Assembly (NCBI RefSeq): GCF_014205215.1
Contig: NZ_JACHNC010000001.1
Coordinates: 4,593,001-4,657,000 of the forward strand
Length of the DNA: 64,000 nucleotides
Source of the DNA: Actinoplanes lobatus
Lineage (GTDB): Bacteria; Actinomycetota; Actinomycetes; Mycobacteriales; Micromonosporaceae
Direction of reading: 5' to 3'
Shown here: in pieces, positions 43,656-53,412 of the stretch
Layout of the letters: each line of letters opens with the position of its first letter
Position numbering within the stretch: position 1 is the first letter of the stretch
The notes under the pieces: model-generated
Seen by the model: only the letters and a program-made list of their open reading frames with translations
What the model was told of the DNA's origin: nothing
The model's database searches: none
Translations under genes and position numbers: made by a program

Positions 43656-46271
43656 ATGCGTCACACTTTTCGGGCGTTGCTGTCCGCGGCCGTCGCCGCG
43701 CTGAGCGCCACCACCGTCCTGGCCGGACTTCCGGCCACCCCCGCGCAGGCCGCGACCTACGACAGCCTCCCGTTGAGCGCCTGGTCCTACACCGACCGGG
43801 CGCAACCGACCACACCGAGCCCGAACCCGGCCGGCGACTTCCTCATCGGTAGCAGCGAGGAGCACACCGGCCGCGCCTACTTCACCTTCGACCTGACCCC
43901 GCTCAAAGGACAGGTCCTGCACCGGGTCACCTTCTACACCAGCGAGCGGACGGTGAACGACTGCTCCCGGGTCGCACCCATCGAGGTGTGGCGCACCCGG
44001 AAGGTCACCGAGACGACGACCTGGCAGAACCCGCCGAAGGAGTTGGAACTGCTCGCCGAGCGCTCCTACGGCAAGGGCGTCATCTGCCCCGGGGCGTACC
44101 TCGGGATCGACATGATCCCCGCGATCCAGGCGGCCTTCGCCCGCGGCGAGAAGAAGCTCACCATCGAGGTGCGCATCAACGCCACCGCCGAGGGCGACAC
44201 CGGCGTCGGCCGGACGATGACCCAGGCGAAGATGAGCTACGCCGCCAACCACGCGCCCCGGGTCAGCGAGCTGAAGCTGAAGTACCCGGACGCGGGCTGC
44301 GGAAAGCCCGAGAAGCACCCGACGGCCGGCAACTGGATGCGGGTCCAGGCCACGGTCACCGACGCCGACCCCAACGACCACCCCCAGATCGTGTACGCGT
44401 ACTGGCCCGTCAACCGCCCGGACCAGCGCAAGGAATCCTCGTCGCCGAGCCTGGGCCTGAGCGGGGTCGAGGACGGCACCGTCGTCGCCTGGACGGCACA
44501 GGGACGGGACTACGACGACGCCGGACCGTGGGGGCGGACCTGCTACTTCACCGTCGACACCGTCGCGCCGGCAACCAGCCCGGTCGTGTCGTCGAAGAAG
44601 TACCCCAGCGAGGACTACCCCGGCACCGGAGGCCCGGGCGTGCCCGGCACCTTCGTGTTCGACGCGGCGGGCGATGTCGACACCGTCGGTTTCGACTGGA
44701 CCCTGATGGACAACAGCCTCCTCCAGAGCGTCACCCCGAACCACCCCGGTGGCCGGGCCAAGGTCACTATCACGCCCGCTACGTGGGGCCCAGGGCGTCT
44801 CAAGGTCGCCGCCCGTGACGCGGCCGGCAACCGGGGACCGTGGGTCGAGTACCGGTACCAGGTCCGCAACACCGCCCCGTTCGCCGAGATCGAGATGAAC
44901 GGCGTCGGCCTGACCAGCCACATCACGCTCACCTCCCAGGCCGCCGACGTCACCGCTTTCGGGTACACCGTGGACGGCGGCCCGGAGACCCGGGTGCCCG
45001 CGGTCGACCGCCAGGGCAAGGGTGACCTGGTGTTCACCAGCACCGGCTACAAGACCGTGCTGTCGCGCGCCTACGCGGGCAACCGGATGATCGGCTCGAA
45101 CAGCGTCCAGCTGTACGTCACCGACGCCCCGAAGGTCACCTCCGCCGAGTTCGACTGGCCGAGCGACCCCGTCGAGGGCGTTGCCGGATCGTTCACCTTC
45201 ACCCCGCGCACCACCGGCGTCGTGTCGTACCTGTACGACTTCGGCGACGGCGTGCAGCACAGCATCGACGCCGGCCCGGACGGCACGGCCGTGCCCGCGT
45301 GGACGCCTCCGAAGAGTGGCTACATCACCATCACCGTGTACTCGGTGGACGGATCGGGCAACCGGTCGCTGCCTGCCCGGAAGTCGTTCTCCGTCATCAG
45401 CGCGCGGCCCACGGTGAACGTGAACGCCATCGGCGCCCACGTCGGTGACCCGATCAGCGTGATGGTCTGGTCCTACCGGCCGAACGCGGTCGGCATCGTG
45501 TACAGCTTCGACGGCGGGCCACAGCAGACGATCGACGGCTCGCAGGCGTACTTCGACGTGGTGGCGACCCACCCCGGGGACAGTGTCCTCACGGTGTGGG
45601 CGAAGCTGGACGACGGCACCCTGTCGCCGCCGGCCGAGGAGATCATCCACCTCGATGACGCTCCGAAGGTCACCGCGCAGGGACCGTTCGGTGCGGAAGC
45701 CGTGTTCGGGCGGCCGGTGTCGTTCACCTTCACGGCGATCCAGGCGGGCGCGACCACCTTCCGGTACACCGTGGGAAGCGTCTATGACGGTGCCGAGCAC
45801 CTCCAGCGGACCGTCCCGGTCGGCCCGGACGGTACCGCGACCATCAGCTACGACGTGCCCGACGGCTGGGGCGACGGCACGGTCGACGTGGCCAGCCTGG
45901 CCGCCGACGGCACGGTCTCGGACACCGGCGCCTTCTCGGTGCCGGCGCGCAACCCGAACGTGGAGGTCTTCAACCCGTGGCCGGCCGACCTGCCGCCGGG
46001 CGACGCGATGGGCGGCCCCGGTATTCCCGGCCAGTTCGGCTTCTTCGCATGGGACCTCAACGAGGTGACCACGAAGTTCCTGTGGTCGGTCGACGACGGC
46101 CCGGTCCAGGAGGTGCTGTACGACCCGTGGTCGTGGGAGACCGTGGCGTCGTACACCCCCGATCGCGCCGGTGACCACACGCTGCACGTGCAGCGCGAGT
46201 TCACCGACGGTTCCCGGTCGCCGCTGGTCGCCGTGCCGTTCCGGGTCGGGAACGAGGTGGCCCCCGCGTGA
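43656..46271 (+). CDS. Large secreted DNRLRE/Ig-like repeat protein
   Basis: 871 residues, GGGAGA before the ATG. Signal peptide cleaved near AQA-ATYDS. A DNRLRE-type first domain (about 35-190: AYFTFDLTPLKGQVLHRVTF, VWRTRKVTETTTWQNPP) is followed by five or six Ig/PKD-like beta domains (for example YLYDFGDGVQHSIDAGPDGT). It has no C-terminal helix or sorting tail, so it is released or held non-covalently. It starts 155 bp after the exosortase locus with its own promoter region, so membership is uncertain. Confidence 0.7.
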   Translation: MRHTFRALLSAAVAALSATTVLAGLPATPAQAATYDSLPLSAWSYTDRAQPTTPSPNPAGDFLIGSSEEHTGRAYFTFDLTPLKGQVLHRVTFYTSERTVNDCSRVAPIEVWRTRKVTETTTWQNPPKELELLAERSYGKGVICPGAYLGIDMIPAIQAAFARGEKKLTIEVRINATAEGDTGVGRTMTQAKMSYAANHAPRVSELKLKYPDAGCGKPEKHPTAGNWMRVQATVTDADPNDHPQIVYAYWPVNRPDQRKESSSPSLGLSGVEDGTVVAWTAQGRDYDDAGPWGRTCYFTVDTVAPATSPVVSSKKYPSEDYPGTGGPGVPGTFVFDAAGDVDTVGFDWTLMDNSLLQSVTPNHPGGRAKVTITPATWGPGRLKVAARDAAGNRGPWVEYRYQVRNTAPFAEIEMNGVGLTSHITLTSQAADVTAFGYTVDGGPETRVPAVDRQGKGDLVFTSTGYKTVLSRAYAGNRMIGSNSVQLYVTDAPKVTSAEFDWPSDPVEGVAGSFTFTPRTTGVVSYLYDFGDGVQHSIDAGPDGTAVPAWTPPKSGYITITVYSVDGSGNRSLPARKSFSVISARPTVNVNAIGAHVGDPISVMVWSYRPNAVGIVYSFDGGPQQTIDGSQAYFDVVATHPGDSVLTVWAKLDDGTLSPPAEEIIHLDDAPKVTAQGPFGAEAVFGRPVSFTFTAIQAGATTFRYTVGSVYDGAEHLQRTVPVGPDGTATISYDVPDGWGDGTVDVASLAADGTVSDTGAFSVPARNPNVEVFNPWPADLPPGDAMGGPGIPGQFGFFAWDLNEVTTKFLWSVDDGPVQEVLYDPWSWETVASYTPDRAGDHTLHVQREFTDGSRSPLVAVPFRVGNEVAPA

Positions 46272-46277
46272 TCGGCC

Positions 46278-46315
46278 CGGCGGCGGCCCGGTCCCCGGGG
46301 ACCGGGCCGCCGCCG
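46278..46315. terminator. Bidirectional terminator, 19-bp perfect stem
   Basis: CGGCGGCGGCCCGGTCCCC abuts its exact reverse complement, filling the gap between the convergent secreted-protein and P450 genes. Confidence 0.8.
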
Positions 46316-47500
46316 TCAGGCGACCGCGAACCGTAGCGGCAACCGGTCCGGCCCGTGCGTGCCGATCGGGGGCCGCCAGCTCACCTCACCGGCGACGATC
46401 GGTGGCCCGAAACGGCGGGTCAGGACCGGGAGGGCCTCCCGCAACTGGGCGTGGGCGAGCGCGTACCCCAGGCAGTAGTGCGGACCGGCGCCGAACTGGA
46501 GCAGCGGCGCCTCGCGGACGGCCGTGATGTCGAAGGACCGTCCGCCGGGATAGGCGCGTGGGTCCCGCTGGGCGGTCGGTACGGCGATGGTCATGAAGGT
46601 CCCCGTGGTGACGGGCAGCCCGTGGAAGGTGAAGTCCTCGGTCGCGCGGCGGAACACGCTCGCCGCCGACGGCCGCCAGCGCATCGTCTCGATGACGGCG
46701 CGGTCGGCCAGTTCGGGCCGGTCGCGCAGCAGCGTCCACTGGCCGGGGTGGTCGGTGAAGCAGACCATCGCGTTGGAGAACTGGTGGCTCGTGTTGTCGT
46801 GGGCGCCGAAGATCAGGGTGACCAGCAGGTTGCGCAGTTCTTCCCGGGTGACCGTCGCGTCGACCTGCCAGGCGGTGACCATTCGGGAGATGAGGTCGTC
46901 GGCCGGCTGCTTCGACCTCTCGTCGATCAGCGTGTCGATGTAGCCGCTCAGCCCCACGACGGCCCGTTCGACGCGCGCCGCCGTGTCCCCGCCGGCGGCC
47001 AGGGCGAAGATCAGGCCGATGTCGGCGGACCAGGTGCTGAAGACGTCGTGGTCGGCGGCGGGCACACCGAGCAGTTCGCTCATCACCGCCAGCGGCAGCC
47101 GATCGGCGAACGCGCCGGCGAATTCGGTCTCCCCGGCCTCGGCGATCTCGTCGGCCAGCGCCTCGGCCGTCGCCCGGATGAACGGCCGCAGCCCGTCGAC
47201 GGTGCGGGGTGTGAAGGCCCGGCCGACCAGGCCGCGCAATCTGCGGTGGTCGGCGCCGTCGTGGTTGACGACCATCGGCACCCACCAGTCGTAGATCGGC
47301 CCGGAGGTGATGCCGTCGCGCCGCAGGAAGCCGTCCCCGCCGTGGTCGAGGCGCCGGTCCCGGAGTATCTCCTGCGCCTCCGCGTGACGCAGCACGATCG
47401 GCCCGAGTGGACTGTCGGCATACCAGCCGGCGTCCTGCGCGGCCAGCACCTCCGGTGCGGCGAAGTCGAACCCCGGATCGACGACATTGAGGAACGGCAT
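46316..47500 (-). CDS. Cytochrome P450
   Basis: 394 residues from ATG 47500 (AAGGGG 8 bases upstream). I-helix LIFGAHDNTSHQ, ExxR in ETMRWRP, and the heme loop FGAGPHYCLGYALA. In the I-helix the usual acid-threonine pair reads Asp-Asn, a change seen in biosynthetic P450s whose oxygen activation differs. No ferredoxin or reductase gene is adjacent. Divergent from a LysR-type regulator, which probably controls it. Substrate unknown. Confidence 0.9.
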   Translation of the reverse strand: MPFLNVVDPGFDFAAPEVLAAQDAGWYADSPLGPIVLRHAEAQEILRDRRLDHGGDGFLRRDGITSGPIYDWWVPMVVNHDGADHRRLRGLVGRAFTPRTVDGLRPFIRATAEALADEIAEAGETEFAGAFADRLPLAVMSELLGVPAADHDVFSTWSADIGLIFALAAGGDTAARVERAVVGLSGYIDTLIDERSKQPADDLISRMVTAWQVDATVTREELRNLLVTLIFGAHDNTSHQFSNAMVCFTDHPGQWTLLRDRPELADRAVIETMRWRPSAASVFRRATEDFTFHGLPVTTGTFMTIAVPTAQRDPRAYPGGRSFDITAVREAPLLQFGAGPHYCLGYALAHAQLREALPVLTRRFGPPIVAGEVSWRPPIGTHGPDRLPLRFAVA

Positions 47501-47655
47501 GCGAGACCCCTTCGCCGGGCAGACAGATGTCACCGAGTGTGCCCTGTCGATTACCAAGAGCGGAATGGTCGAGTCGTTGGACCGGCTTCGGCATACTCGT
47601 ACCCCGTGACCGGCCGCTGTTCGCGGCCGGGCGGTGATGACTGGTGGGGGCACGG

Positions 47656-48573
47656 GTGGAGATTCGCGACATCGAGATCTTCCTGACCCTTGCCGAGGAG
47701 TTGCATTTCGGGCGGACCGCGCAGCGGCTACACGTGTCGCAGGCGCGGGTCAGTCAGGCGATCAAGGCGCAAGAGCGGCGGATCGGGGCGGTGCTGTTCG
47801 AGCGTACGAGCCGGGTGGTGACGCTGACGCCGGTCGGGGAGCGGCTGCGTGACGACCTGCGGGCCGGCTACGACGCGATCCAGCGGGGGATCGCGGTCGC
47901 CGCGGAGTCGGCCCGTGGGGTCAGCGGCACGGTGCGGTTCGGGGTCATGGGCGCCCTCGCGTACGAGATCCGGGATCTGATCGACCGGTTCCGCAGCGAC
48001 CACCCCGGGTGTGAGGTGGCGCTTCGGGAGATCCAGTTCGCGGACCCGTTCACCCCGTTACGGGCCCGCGAGGTGGACCTGGCGCTGGTGTGGCGGCCGG
48101 TACGCGAGCCCGACCTCGTCGAGGGCCCGATCGTGTACACCGAGGGCCTGCTGCTGGCGGTCGCCGAGGGGCATGAGCTCGCGGGCCGGGAGTCGGTGAC
48201 GCTGGAGGACTTCGGCGGCCGGCTCTTTCTCGATCCGGGCGATCGTGCGCCGGGCTACTGGATGGAATCGGTGCTGCCCACCCGTACGCCGCGCGGCACC
48301 CCCATTCCGCGCGGCCCCGTGGTCTCCACCTTTCACGAGCTGATGCATGAGGTCGCCGCCGGCCGCGCCATCGCCCCGGTGCACACCCACTACCTGCACT
48401 ATTACGCCCACCCGGGCATCGTCCTGCTGCCGGTGACCGACGCGCCGGCCGCGGAGTGGGTGCTGGTGTGGCGCGACGGAGACATCAACCCGGCCATCCG
48501 CCGGTTCGCCGACGAGGCCGCCCGCCGCGGCCCACGCGCTTTCGGGCCGATCGATCACCCGAAAGGCTCGTAG
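47656..48573 (+). CDS. LysR-type transcriptional regulator
   Basis: 305 residues from GTG 47656 (a GTG 12 bases earlier is possible). N-terminal HTH: IEIFLTLAEELHFGRTAQRL, HVSQARVSQAIKAQERRIG. The rest is a periplasmic-binding-like effector domain beginning GTVRFGVMGALAYEI. Divergent from the P450 gene across 155 bp, the usual arrangement for a LysR regulator and its target. Confidence 0.85.
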   Translation: MEIRDIEIFLTLAEELHFGRTAQRLHVSQARVSQAIKAQERRIGAVLFERTSRVVTLTPVGERLRDDLRAGYDAIQRGIAVAAESARGVSGTVRFGVMGALAYEIRDLIDRFRSDHPGCEVALREIQFADPFTPLRAREVDLALVWRPVREPDLVEGPIVYTEGLLLAVAEGHELAGRESVTLEDFGGRLFLDPGDRAPGYWMESVLPTRTPRGTPIPRGPVVSTFHELMHEVAAGRAIAPVHTHYLHYYAHPGIVLLPVTDAPAAEWVLVWRDGDINPAIRRFADEAARRGPRAFGPIDHPKGS

Positions 48574-48587
48574 GTAGGCGACGGCTG

Positions 48588-49793
48588 TCAGGCGTCGATG
48601 GCCTGGTAGATGGTGGTCCAGAAATCGTGGAAGGCGTGGGCCGACGACGGGTTCGAGGCGCCCACCTGGGTGAGCAGCACGCCGACCAGGCCGTGCTGCG
48701 GGTCGGCGTAGGTGGAGGTGCCCGAACCGCCGTCCCAGCCGAACTGGCCGACCGGGGCGTAGTCGCCGCGGTAGGTGCGGACCGCCATGCCGAAGCCCCA
48801 GCCGCCGTGCTGGCCCTGTCCGAAGGAGATGTGCACGTTGTCGCGGGCCATCGCGGTACGGGCGGCGTTCTGTTCGGCCGTGAGCCGCGGGGTGGTCATC
48901 AGTTCGACCGCCGGGCGGGACAGGATGCCGTCGCCGCCGTTGAGCAGCATCCGGAAGTAGGCGAGGTAGTCGTCGGCGGTCGACACCAGGCCACCGCCGC
49001 CGCCGGTGAAGGTCGGCGGGGACGACCAGCGGCCTCCCTTCGACTCGTCCCAGACCAGGAATTCGCCGGTCTGCGGGTCGGGGGCGTAGAGGGTGGGCAG
49101 CCGGTCGATGTCCTCGGCGGGCACGTGGAAGCCGGTGTCGGTCATGCCGAGCGGGCCGAAGACCCGATCCCGCAGGAACGACTCGAACGACTGGCCGGTG
49201 ACCCGGGCGACGAGGACCCCGAGCAGGTCGCTGGCGATGTGGTACTGCCAGCGCTCGCCGGGCTGGTGCATCAGCGGCAGTTCACCGAGGCGGCGCATCC
49301 ACTCGTCGGGGCCGGGCATCGGCGTCGGCAGGTTCGGGGTGAGGCCCTGCTCGAAGATCGCGTTCATGATCGGGGTGCCGAGCGTGGTCATGTCCATGCC
49401 GAGGCCGAAGGTGGAGGTCAGCACGTCGCGTACGGTGATCGGCCGCCGCGCCGGCACGGTGTCGTCCAGCGGGGCGTCGATGCGGCTCAGCACCCGCCGG
49501 CCGGCGAGCTCGGGCAGCCACGGGTCCACCGGGTCGTCGAGTCGCAGCCGGCACTCGTCCAGCAGGATCATCCCGGCCGCCACGGTGACCGGCTTGGAGG
49601 TGGACGCCATCCGGAAGACGGTGTCCCGCTGGATCGCCGCGCCACCGTCGTGACGCAGGGTGCCGAGCGCCTCCACGTGGGTCTCGTCGCCCCGGCTGAC
49701 CAGTGCGACGAGCCCGGGGATCCGGCCGGAGTCGACATGCCGTGCGAGCACGTCACGCCACCGTTGTAGTCCGGCCGGGGAAAATTGCGCCAT
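48588..49793 (-). CDS. Serine hydrolase of the class C beta-lactamase/esterase family
   Basis: 401 residues. SxxK motif in FRMASTSKPVT (about residue 65), Tyr in WQYHIASDLLG and a C-terminal GWDGGSGTS in place of the KTG/HxG box. These fit EstB-like esterases more than penicillin-hydrolysing enzymes. No signal peptide is evident, so it is probably cytoplasmic. It lies tail to tail with the LysR gene. Confidence 0.82.
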   Translation of the reverse strand: MAQFSPAGLQRWRDVLARHVDSGRIPGLVALVSRGDETHVEALGTLRHDGGAAIQRDTVFRMASTSKPVTVAAGMILLDECRLRLDDPVDPWLPELAGRRVLSRIDAPLDDTVPARRPITVRDVLTSTFGLGMDMTTLGTPIMNAIFEQGLTPNLPTPMPGPDEWMRRLGELPLMHQPGERWQYHIASDLLGVLVARVTGQSFESFLRDRVFGPLGMTDTGFHVPAEDIDRLPTLYAPDPQTGEFLVWDESKGGRWSSPPTFTGGGGGLVSTADDYLAYFRMLLNGGDGILSRPAVELMTTPRLTAEQNAARTAMARDNVHISFGQGQHGGWGFGMAVRTYRGDYAPVGQFGWDGGSGTSTYADPQHGLVGVLLTQVGASNPSSAHAFHDFWTTIYQAIDA

Positions 49794-49904
49794 CGGAAGT
49801 CTCCCTCGTGGATGTGTCCTAAGTGTTCTCAGGATCCGCGAGCGTGCTGGTGGAGATCAATAGCGGACATCGCAACGACCCATAACACCGCCGTTATCGC
49901 CCGC

Positions 49905-50708
49905 TCAGTCCCGTACCGCCGAAGGGGTGAGATCGAGCAGGCCGGCGGCCAGGGCGCGCGCCGGGGAGAGGGAGGCGGCGTCGAGGTCGCGGAAGAGCTT
50001 CTGGGCGCGGACGGCGGGCCAGCCGACCGGCAGGTGCTCGACCGGCAGGCGGGGGTCGCGGCGGATCGCGCCGAGCCATTCGGCGATCAGGCTGAGCCGC
50101 GCGGCCAGCGGGTCGGAGTACGGCGCGGGACCCTCCCACCGGTCCAGGAACTCCTGGTAGCGGGCGGCCAGCCCGGCCAGGTCGTACGCGTCGCTGACCA
50201 TCTGTCCGATGTCGGTCAGGTCCGCCGCCCGGGCGTGGAAGACGCGTGCGTGGGCGGACAGTCCCAGACCGTCCACGATGTCCTGCGCCGGGACGACTCC
50301 GGGCGCGATCCACAGCCCGCCCTGCAACGGCCCGAACCCGGACCACGCGAGCTGTGAGCGCAGGTCGTGGCGTTGCCGCTGCCAGGATTCGGGCAGTGAG
50401 AAGCAGAGCAGCGTCCACGTTCCGTCCCAGCGGTCGTTGACGGCGCCGGTCTCCCAGATGCGGGCGCGGCCGTCGCGCAGGATCTCGGCGGCGCGCGGGG
50501 TGAGACCGAAATACATCTTGCGGCCGTCGCGCTGCCGGCGCAGCAGACCGCGGTTGACCATGCGGGTGAGTGTGGACCGGGTGGCGTGCGAGGAGATGCC
50601 GAGCCGGTCCAGCACGTCGATCACGCTGCCGGAGAAGACGCATACGTCCCGGTCCAGCACGAAATCGCCGAGCAGCATGAGCATCAGCGTCTGTGGATTC
50701 GACGGCAT
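49905..50708 (-). CDS. PaaX family transcriptional repressor
   Basis: 267 residues. Winged-helix head (DVLDRLGISSHATRSTLTRM, VNRGLLRRQRDGRKMYFGLT), then the PaaX middle and C-terminal domains (GTWTLLCFSLPES, GGLWIAPG). PaaX proteins are repressors answering aryl-CoA thioesters such as phenylacetyl-CoA. Its ATG stands 7 bases after a TAACAT -10, so its mRNA may be leaderless. It faces the LivK-type operon across a gap holding a clear inverted repeat and promoter; it likely represses that operon and itself. Confidence 0.85.
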   Translation of the reverse strand: MPSNPQTLMLMLLGDFVLDRDVCVFSGSVIDVLDRLGISSHATRSTLTRMVNRGLLRRQRDGRKMYFGLTPRAAEILRDGRARIWETGAVNDRWDGTWTLLCFSLPESWQRQRHDLRSQLAWSGFGPLQGGLWIAPGVVPAQDIVDGLGLSAHARVFHARAADLTDIGQMVSDAYDLAGLAARYQEFLDRWEGPAPYSDPLAARLSLIAEWLGAIRRDPRLPVEHLPVGWPAVRAQKLFRDLDAASLSPARALAAGLLDLTPSAVRD

Positions 50709-50717
50709 GGGCTAGAT

Positions 50718-50759
50718 GTTAGGCACATTCTTGACGGCCGTGTAGAGAAAGCCTAACTT
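50718..50759 (+). promoter_or_regulatory. Promoter of the Liv-type operon overlapped by a PaaX-operator candidate
   Basis: -35 TTGACG (50731-50736), 17-base spacer, -10 TAACTT (50754-50759). GTTAGGC (50718-50724) and GCCTAAC (50751-50757) form a perfect inverted repeat whose right arm covers the -10 and whose left arm overlaps the paaX -10 on the other strand. Confidence 0.6.
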
Positions 50760-50798
50760 CGATGTCCTGTAACGCACCGGTAACCCCTGGAGGTCATC

Positions 50799-51962
50799 GT
50801 GCGCAGAATCGGACCCCTCCTCCTGACACTCACCCTCGCCACCGCCGCCTGCGGCGGCGGAACCGGCGACGAGAGCAACGACGCGATCAAGGTCGGTCAG
50901 ATCGTCTCGCTGACCGGCAACTACTCCCCGCTCGGCAGCGAGAACCAGAAATCCGTGGCCCTCGCGGTCGAGAAGATCAACGCGGCCGGCGGCATCGGCG
51001 GCCGGAAGATCGAACTCACCGTCCGTGACGACAAGAGCCTGCCCGACCAGGCCGTCCTCGCCTTCAACGAACTCAAGGACGGCTCCGACGCGATCATCGG
51101 CTCGCCGTTCAGCAACTCGGCGCTGGCCACCATCCCGCTCGTCGACCGCGAAGAGATCCCCTACATCTCGCTCACCCCGGCGGACGAGCAGGTCAACCCG
51201 GTTCACCCGTACGTCTTCGTCGTCCCCGCCCTGTCCGGCACCTACGCCGAAGCCGCCCTGGAGTACTTCCAGGAGAAGAAACTCACCAGGATCGCCGTCG
51301 CCTACGACACCAAGAGCAGCTATGCGGTCGCCGGATTCAAAGGCCTTCAATCAAAGGCCTCCCGGTACGGCGTGACGCTCGGCCCGATCGAGGAGTTCCA
51401 GACCACCGCCACCGAGTTCGGCGCCATCTTCACCCACGTGCGGTCGTCCGACGCCCAGGCCCTGATGCTGTGGGCCACCGGCGCGCCGGCCGTCGCCATC
51501 ACCAAGCAGTACGCCGCCTCCGGCCTCACCATCCCCCTCGTCCTGACCGGCTCGCAGGCCAGCAAACTCTTCCTGGAACCGGCCGGCCCGGCCGCCGAGG
51601 GCGCCACCATCGCCAGCAGTGTCGGCGTCGTCGGCGAACACCTCCCGGCCGGCGAACTGAAAACCGCCGTCGACGAGCTGACCAGCGCGTTCACCACCAA
51701 GTACGGCTACCCGCCGCCGCAGTTCGCCCAGGACGGCTACAGCGGCGTCAAACTGCTCGCGGCCGCCATCGAGAAGGCCGGCGGCACCGACCCGAAGAAG
51801 GTCCGCGACGCTCTCGAAGGCCTCACCCTCACCACCCCCAACGGCACCTACCACTACTCGGCCACCGACCACTCCGGCCTGACCACCGAGTTCATCTCGA
51901 TCAACACGATCGAGGGCGGCAAGTTCGTCCCCACCGACTTCTCCAAGGGACGATTCCAGTGA
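50799..51962 (+). CDS. Branched-chain amino-acid-type ABC transporter binding lipoprotein (LivK-like)
   Basis: 387 residues from GTG 50799 with GGAGG upstream. Lipoprotein signal ending TLATAACGGG. Type I periplasmic-binding fold: IKVGQIVSLTGNYSPLGSEN, VEKINAAGGIGGRKIELTVR, DAIIGSPFSNSALA. Under a PaaX-type regulator the ligand is more likely an aromatic acid than an amino acid; this is inferred from context. First of five coupled genes. Confidence 0.85.
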   Translation: MRRIGPLLLTLTLATAACGGGTGDESNDAIKVGQIVSLTGNYSPLGSENQKSVALAVEKINAAGGIGGRKIELTVRDDKSLPDQAVLAFNELKDGSDAIIGSPFSNSALATIPLVDREEIPYISLTPADEQVNPVHPYVFVVPALSGTYAEAALEYFQEKKLTRIAVAYDTKSSYAVAGFKGLQSKASRYGVTLGPIEEFQTTATEFGAIFTHVRSSDAQALMLWATGAPAVAITKQYAASGLTIPLVLTGSQASKLFLEPAGPAAEGATIASSVGVVGEHLPAGELKTAVDELTSAFTTKYGYPPPQFAQDGYSGVKLLAAAIEKAGGTDPKKVRDALEGLTLTTPNGTYHYSATDHSGLTTEFISINTIEGGKFVPTDFSKGRFQ

Positions 51963-52732
51963 GACTGACCGTCGACGGGGTCTCCCGCGCGTTCGGCGGC
52001 GTCTACGCCGTCCGCGACGTGAGCCTCACGGTCGAACCGGGCGAGCTGCGCGCCGTCATCGGACCGAACGGCGCCGGAAAATCGACGCTGTTCGCCCTGA
52101 TCGGCGGCCAGCTCGCCCCCGACACCGGCAGCGTGGCGCTCGACGGCGAACCCGTCGAGCGCCTCCCCGCCCACCGCCGCGCCACCCGCGGCGTCGGCAT
52201 CGTCTTCCAGGCCGCCCGCACCTTCCACGGCATGACCGCCCTCGAGAACGTCATGGTCGGCGCACACGCCACCACCCGCTCCGGCTTCCTCGCCGCAGCC
52301 CTGCGCCTGCCCGGCCACCACCGCGAGGAACGCCACATCCGGGACCGCGCGCTCGCCTGCCTCGACCGCACCGGCCTCAGCGCCTGGGCACACCGCCCCG
52401 CCGAGGAACTCCCGCTCGGCCAGCAGCGCGCCCTGCAACTCGCCCGCGCCCTCTGCGGCGAGCCCCGCCTGCTGCTGCTCGACGAACCCGCCTCCGGACT
52501 GCGCGCCGCCGAACGCGAACACCTCGCCACCCTCATCGCCGGCCTGCGCGCCGAAGGCCTCACCATCCTCCTGGTCGAACACGACGTCGCCTTCGTGATG
52601 CGCCTCGCCGACCGGATCACCGTCCTCGACCTCGGCCGGGTCATCGCCGAAGGCGCCCCCGCCGAGATCCGCGCCGACGCCGGCGTCATCGCCGCCTACC
52701 TGGGCCCCACCGCGGAAGGTGTCCACCCGTGA
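51959..52732 (+). CDS. LivG-like ABC transporter ATPase
   Basis: 257 residues from GTG 51959 (GTGA overlap). Walker A GPNGAGKSTLFALIGG, signature ELPLGQQRALQLARAL (a Q-for-S variant of LSGGQ), Walker B LLLLDEPASGL and switch His in LLVEHDVAFVM. The long insert after the Q-loop is typical of LivG. Confidence 0.87.
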   Translation: MRLTVDGVSRAFGGVYAVRDVSLTVEPGELRAVIGPNGAGKSTLFALIGGQLAPDTGSVALDGEPVERLPAHRRATRGVGIVFQAARTFHGMTALENVMVGAHATTRSGFLAAALRLPGHHREERHIRDRALACLDRTGLSAWAHRPAEELPLGQQRALQLARALCGEPRLLLLDEPASGLRAAEREHLATLIAGLRAEGLTILLVEHDVAFVMRLADRITVLDLGRVIAEGAPAEIRADAGVIAAYLGPTAEGVHP

Positions 52733-53412
52733 CCGCCGTCGTCGAGACCCGTGCCCTGACCGTCCGGTACTCCGGCGCCACCGCCCTCGACGGCGTCGAC
52801 CTGACCGTCCACGAACACGAGATGGTCGCCCTCATCGGCGCCAACGGGGCCGGCAAGTCCACCCTGGTCAAAGCCCTCTCCGGGCTGCTCCGGCCGGACT
52901 CCGGCACGATCACCGTCAACGGCCGCCTCGCCCAGGTCCCCGAGGGCCGCGAGATGTTCGGCGACCTCACCGTCGACGACAACCTGCGCCTCGGCGGCTG
53001 GCGCAACGGTCGCGGCGGGCGCGACACCACCGGCGTCTACGAACTGCTGCCCGAACTGGCCGGCATCCGCACCCGCAGGGCCGGGGCGCTCTCCGGCGGA
53101 CAGCAGCAGATGGTCGCCATCGGCCGCGCCCTGATGGCCCGCCCCGACATCCTCGTCATCGACGAACTCAGCCTCGGCCTCGCCCCACTGATCATCACCA
53201 CCCTCGTCGGCCATCTGCGCGCCCTCAACACCGAGCGTGGCCTCGCCGTCCTGCTCATCGAACAGAACGCCCGCCTCGCCCTCGGCCTGTGCGACCGCGC
53301 GTACGTCCTGGAAGCCGGCCGGATCGCCCTGCACGGCCGCGCCGCCGACCTGGCCCGCGACCCCCGCGTCGCCGCCGCCTACCTGGGCGGCCACATCGAG
53401 GTGAGTTCATGA
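52729..53412 (+). CDS. LivF-like ABC transporter ATPase
   Basis: 227 residues from GTG 52729 (GTGA overlap). Walker A GANGAGKSTLVKAL, signature LSGGQQQMVAIGRAL, Walker B ILVIDELSLGLAP (Leu after Glu in place of the usual Pro), switch region LLIEQNARLAL with Gln in place of His, as is normal for LivF. Confidence 0.88.
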   Translation: MTAVVETRALTVRYSGATALDGVDLTVHEHEMVALIGANGAGKSTLVKALSGLLRPDSGTITVNGRLAQVPEGREMFGDLTVDDNLRLGGWRNGRGGRDTTGVYELLPELAGIRTRRAGALSGGQQQMVAIGRALMARPDILVIDELSLGLAPLIITTLVGHLRALNTERGLAVLLIEQNARLALGLCDRAYVLEAGRIALHGRAADLARDPRVAAAYLGGHIEVSS

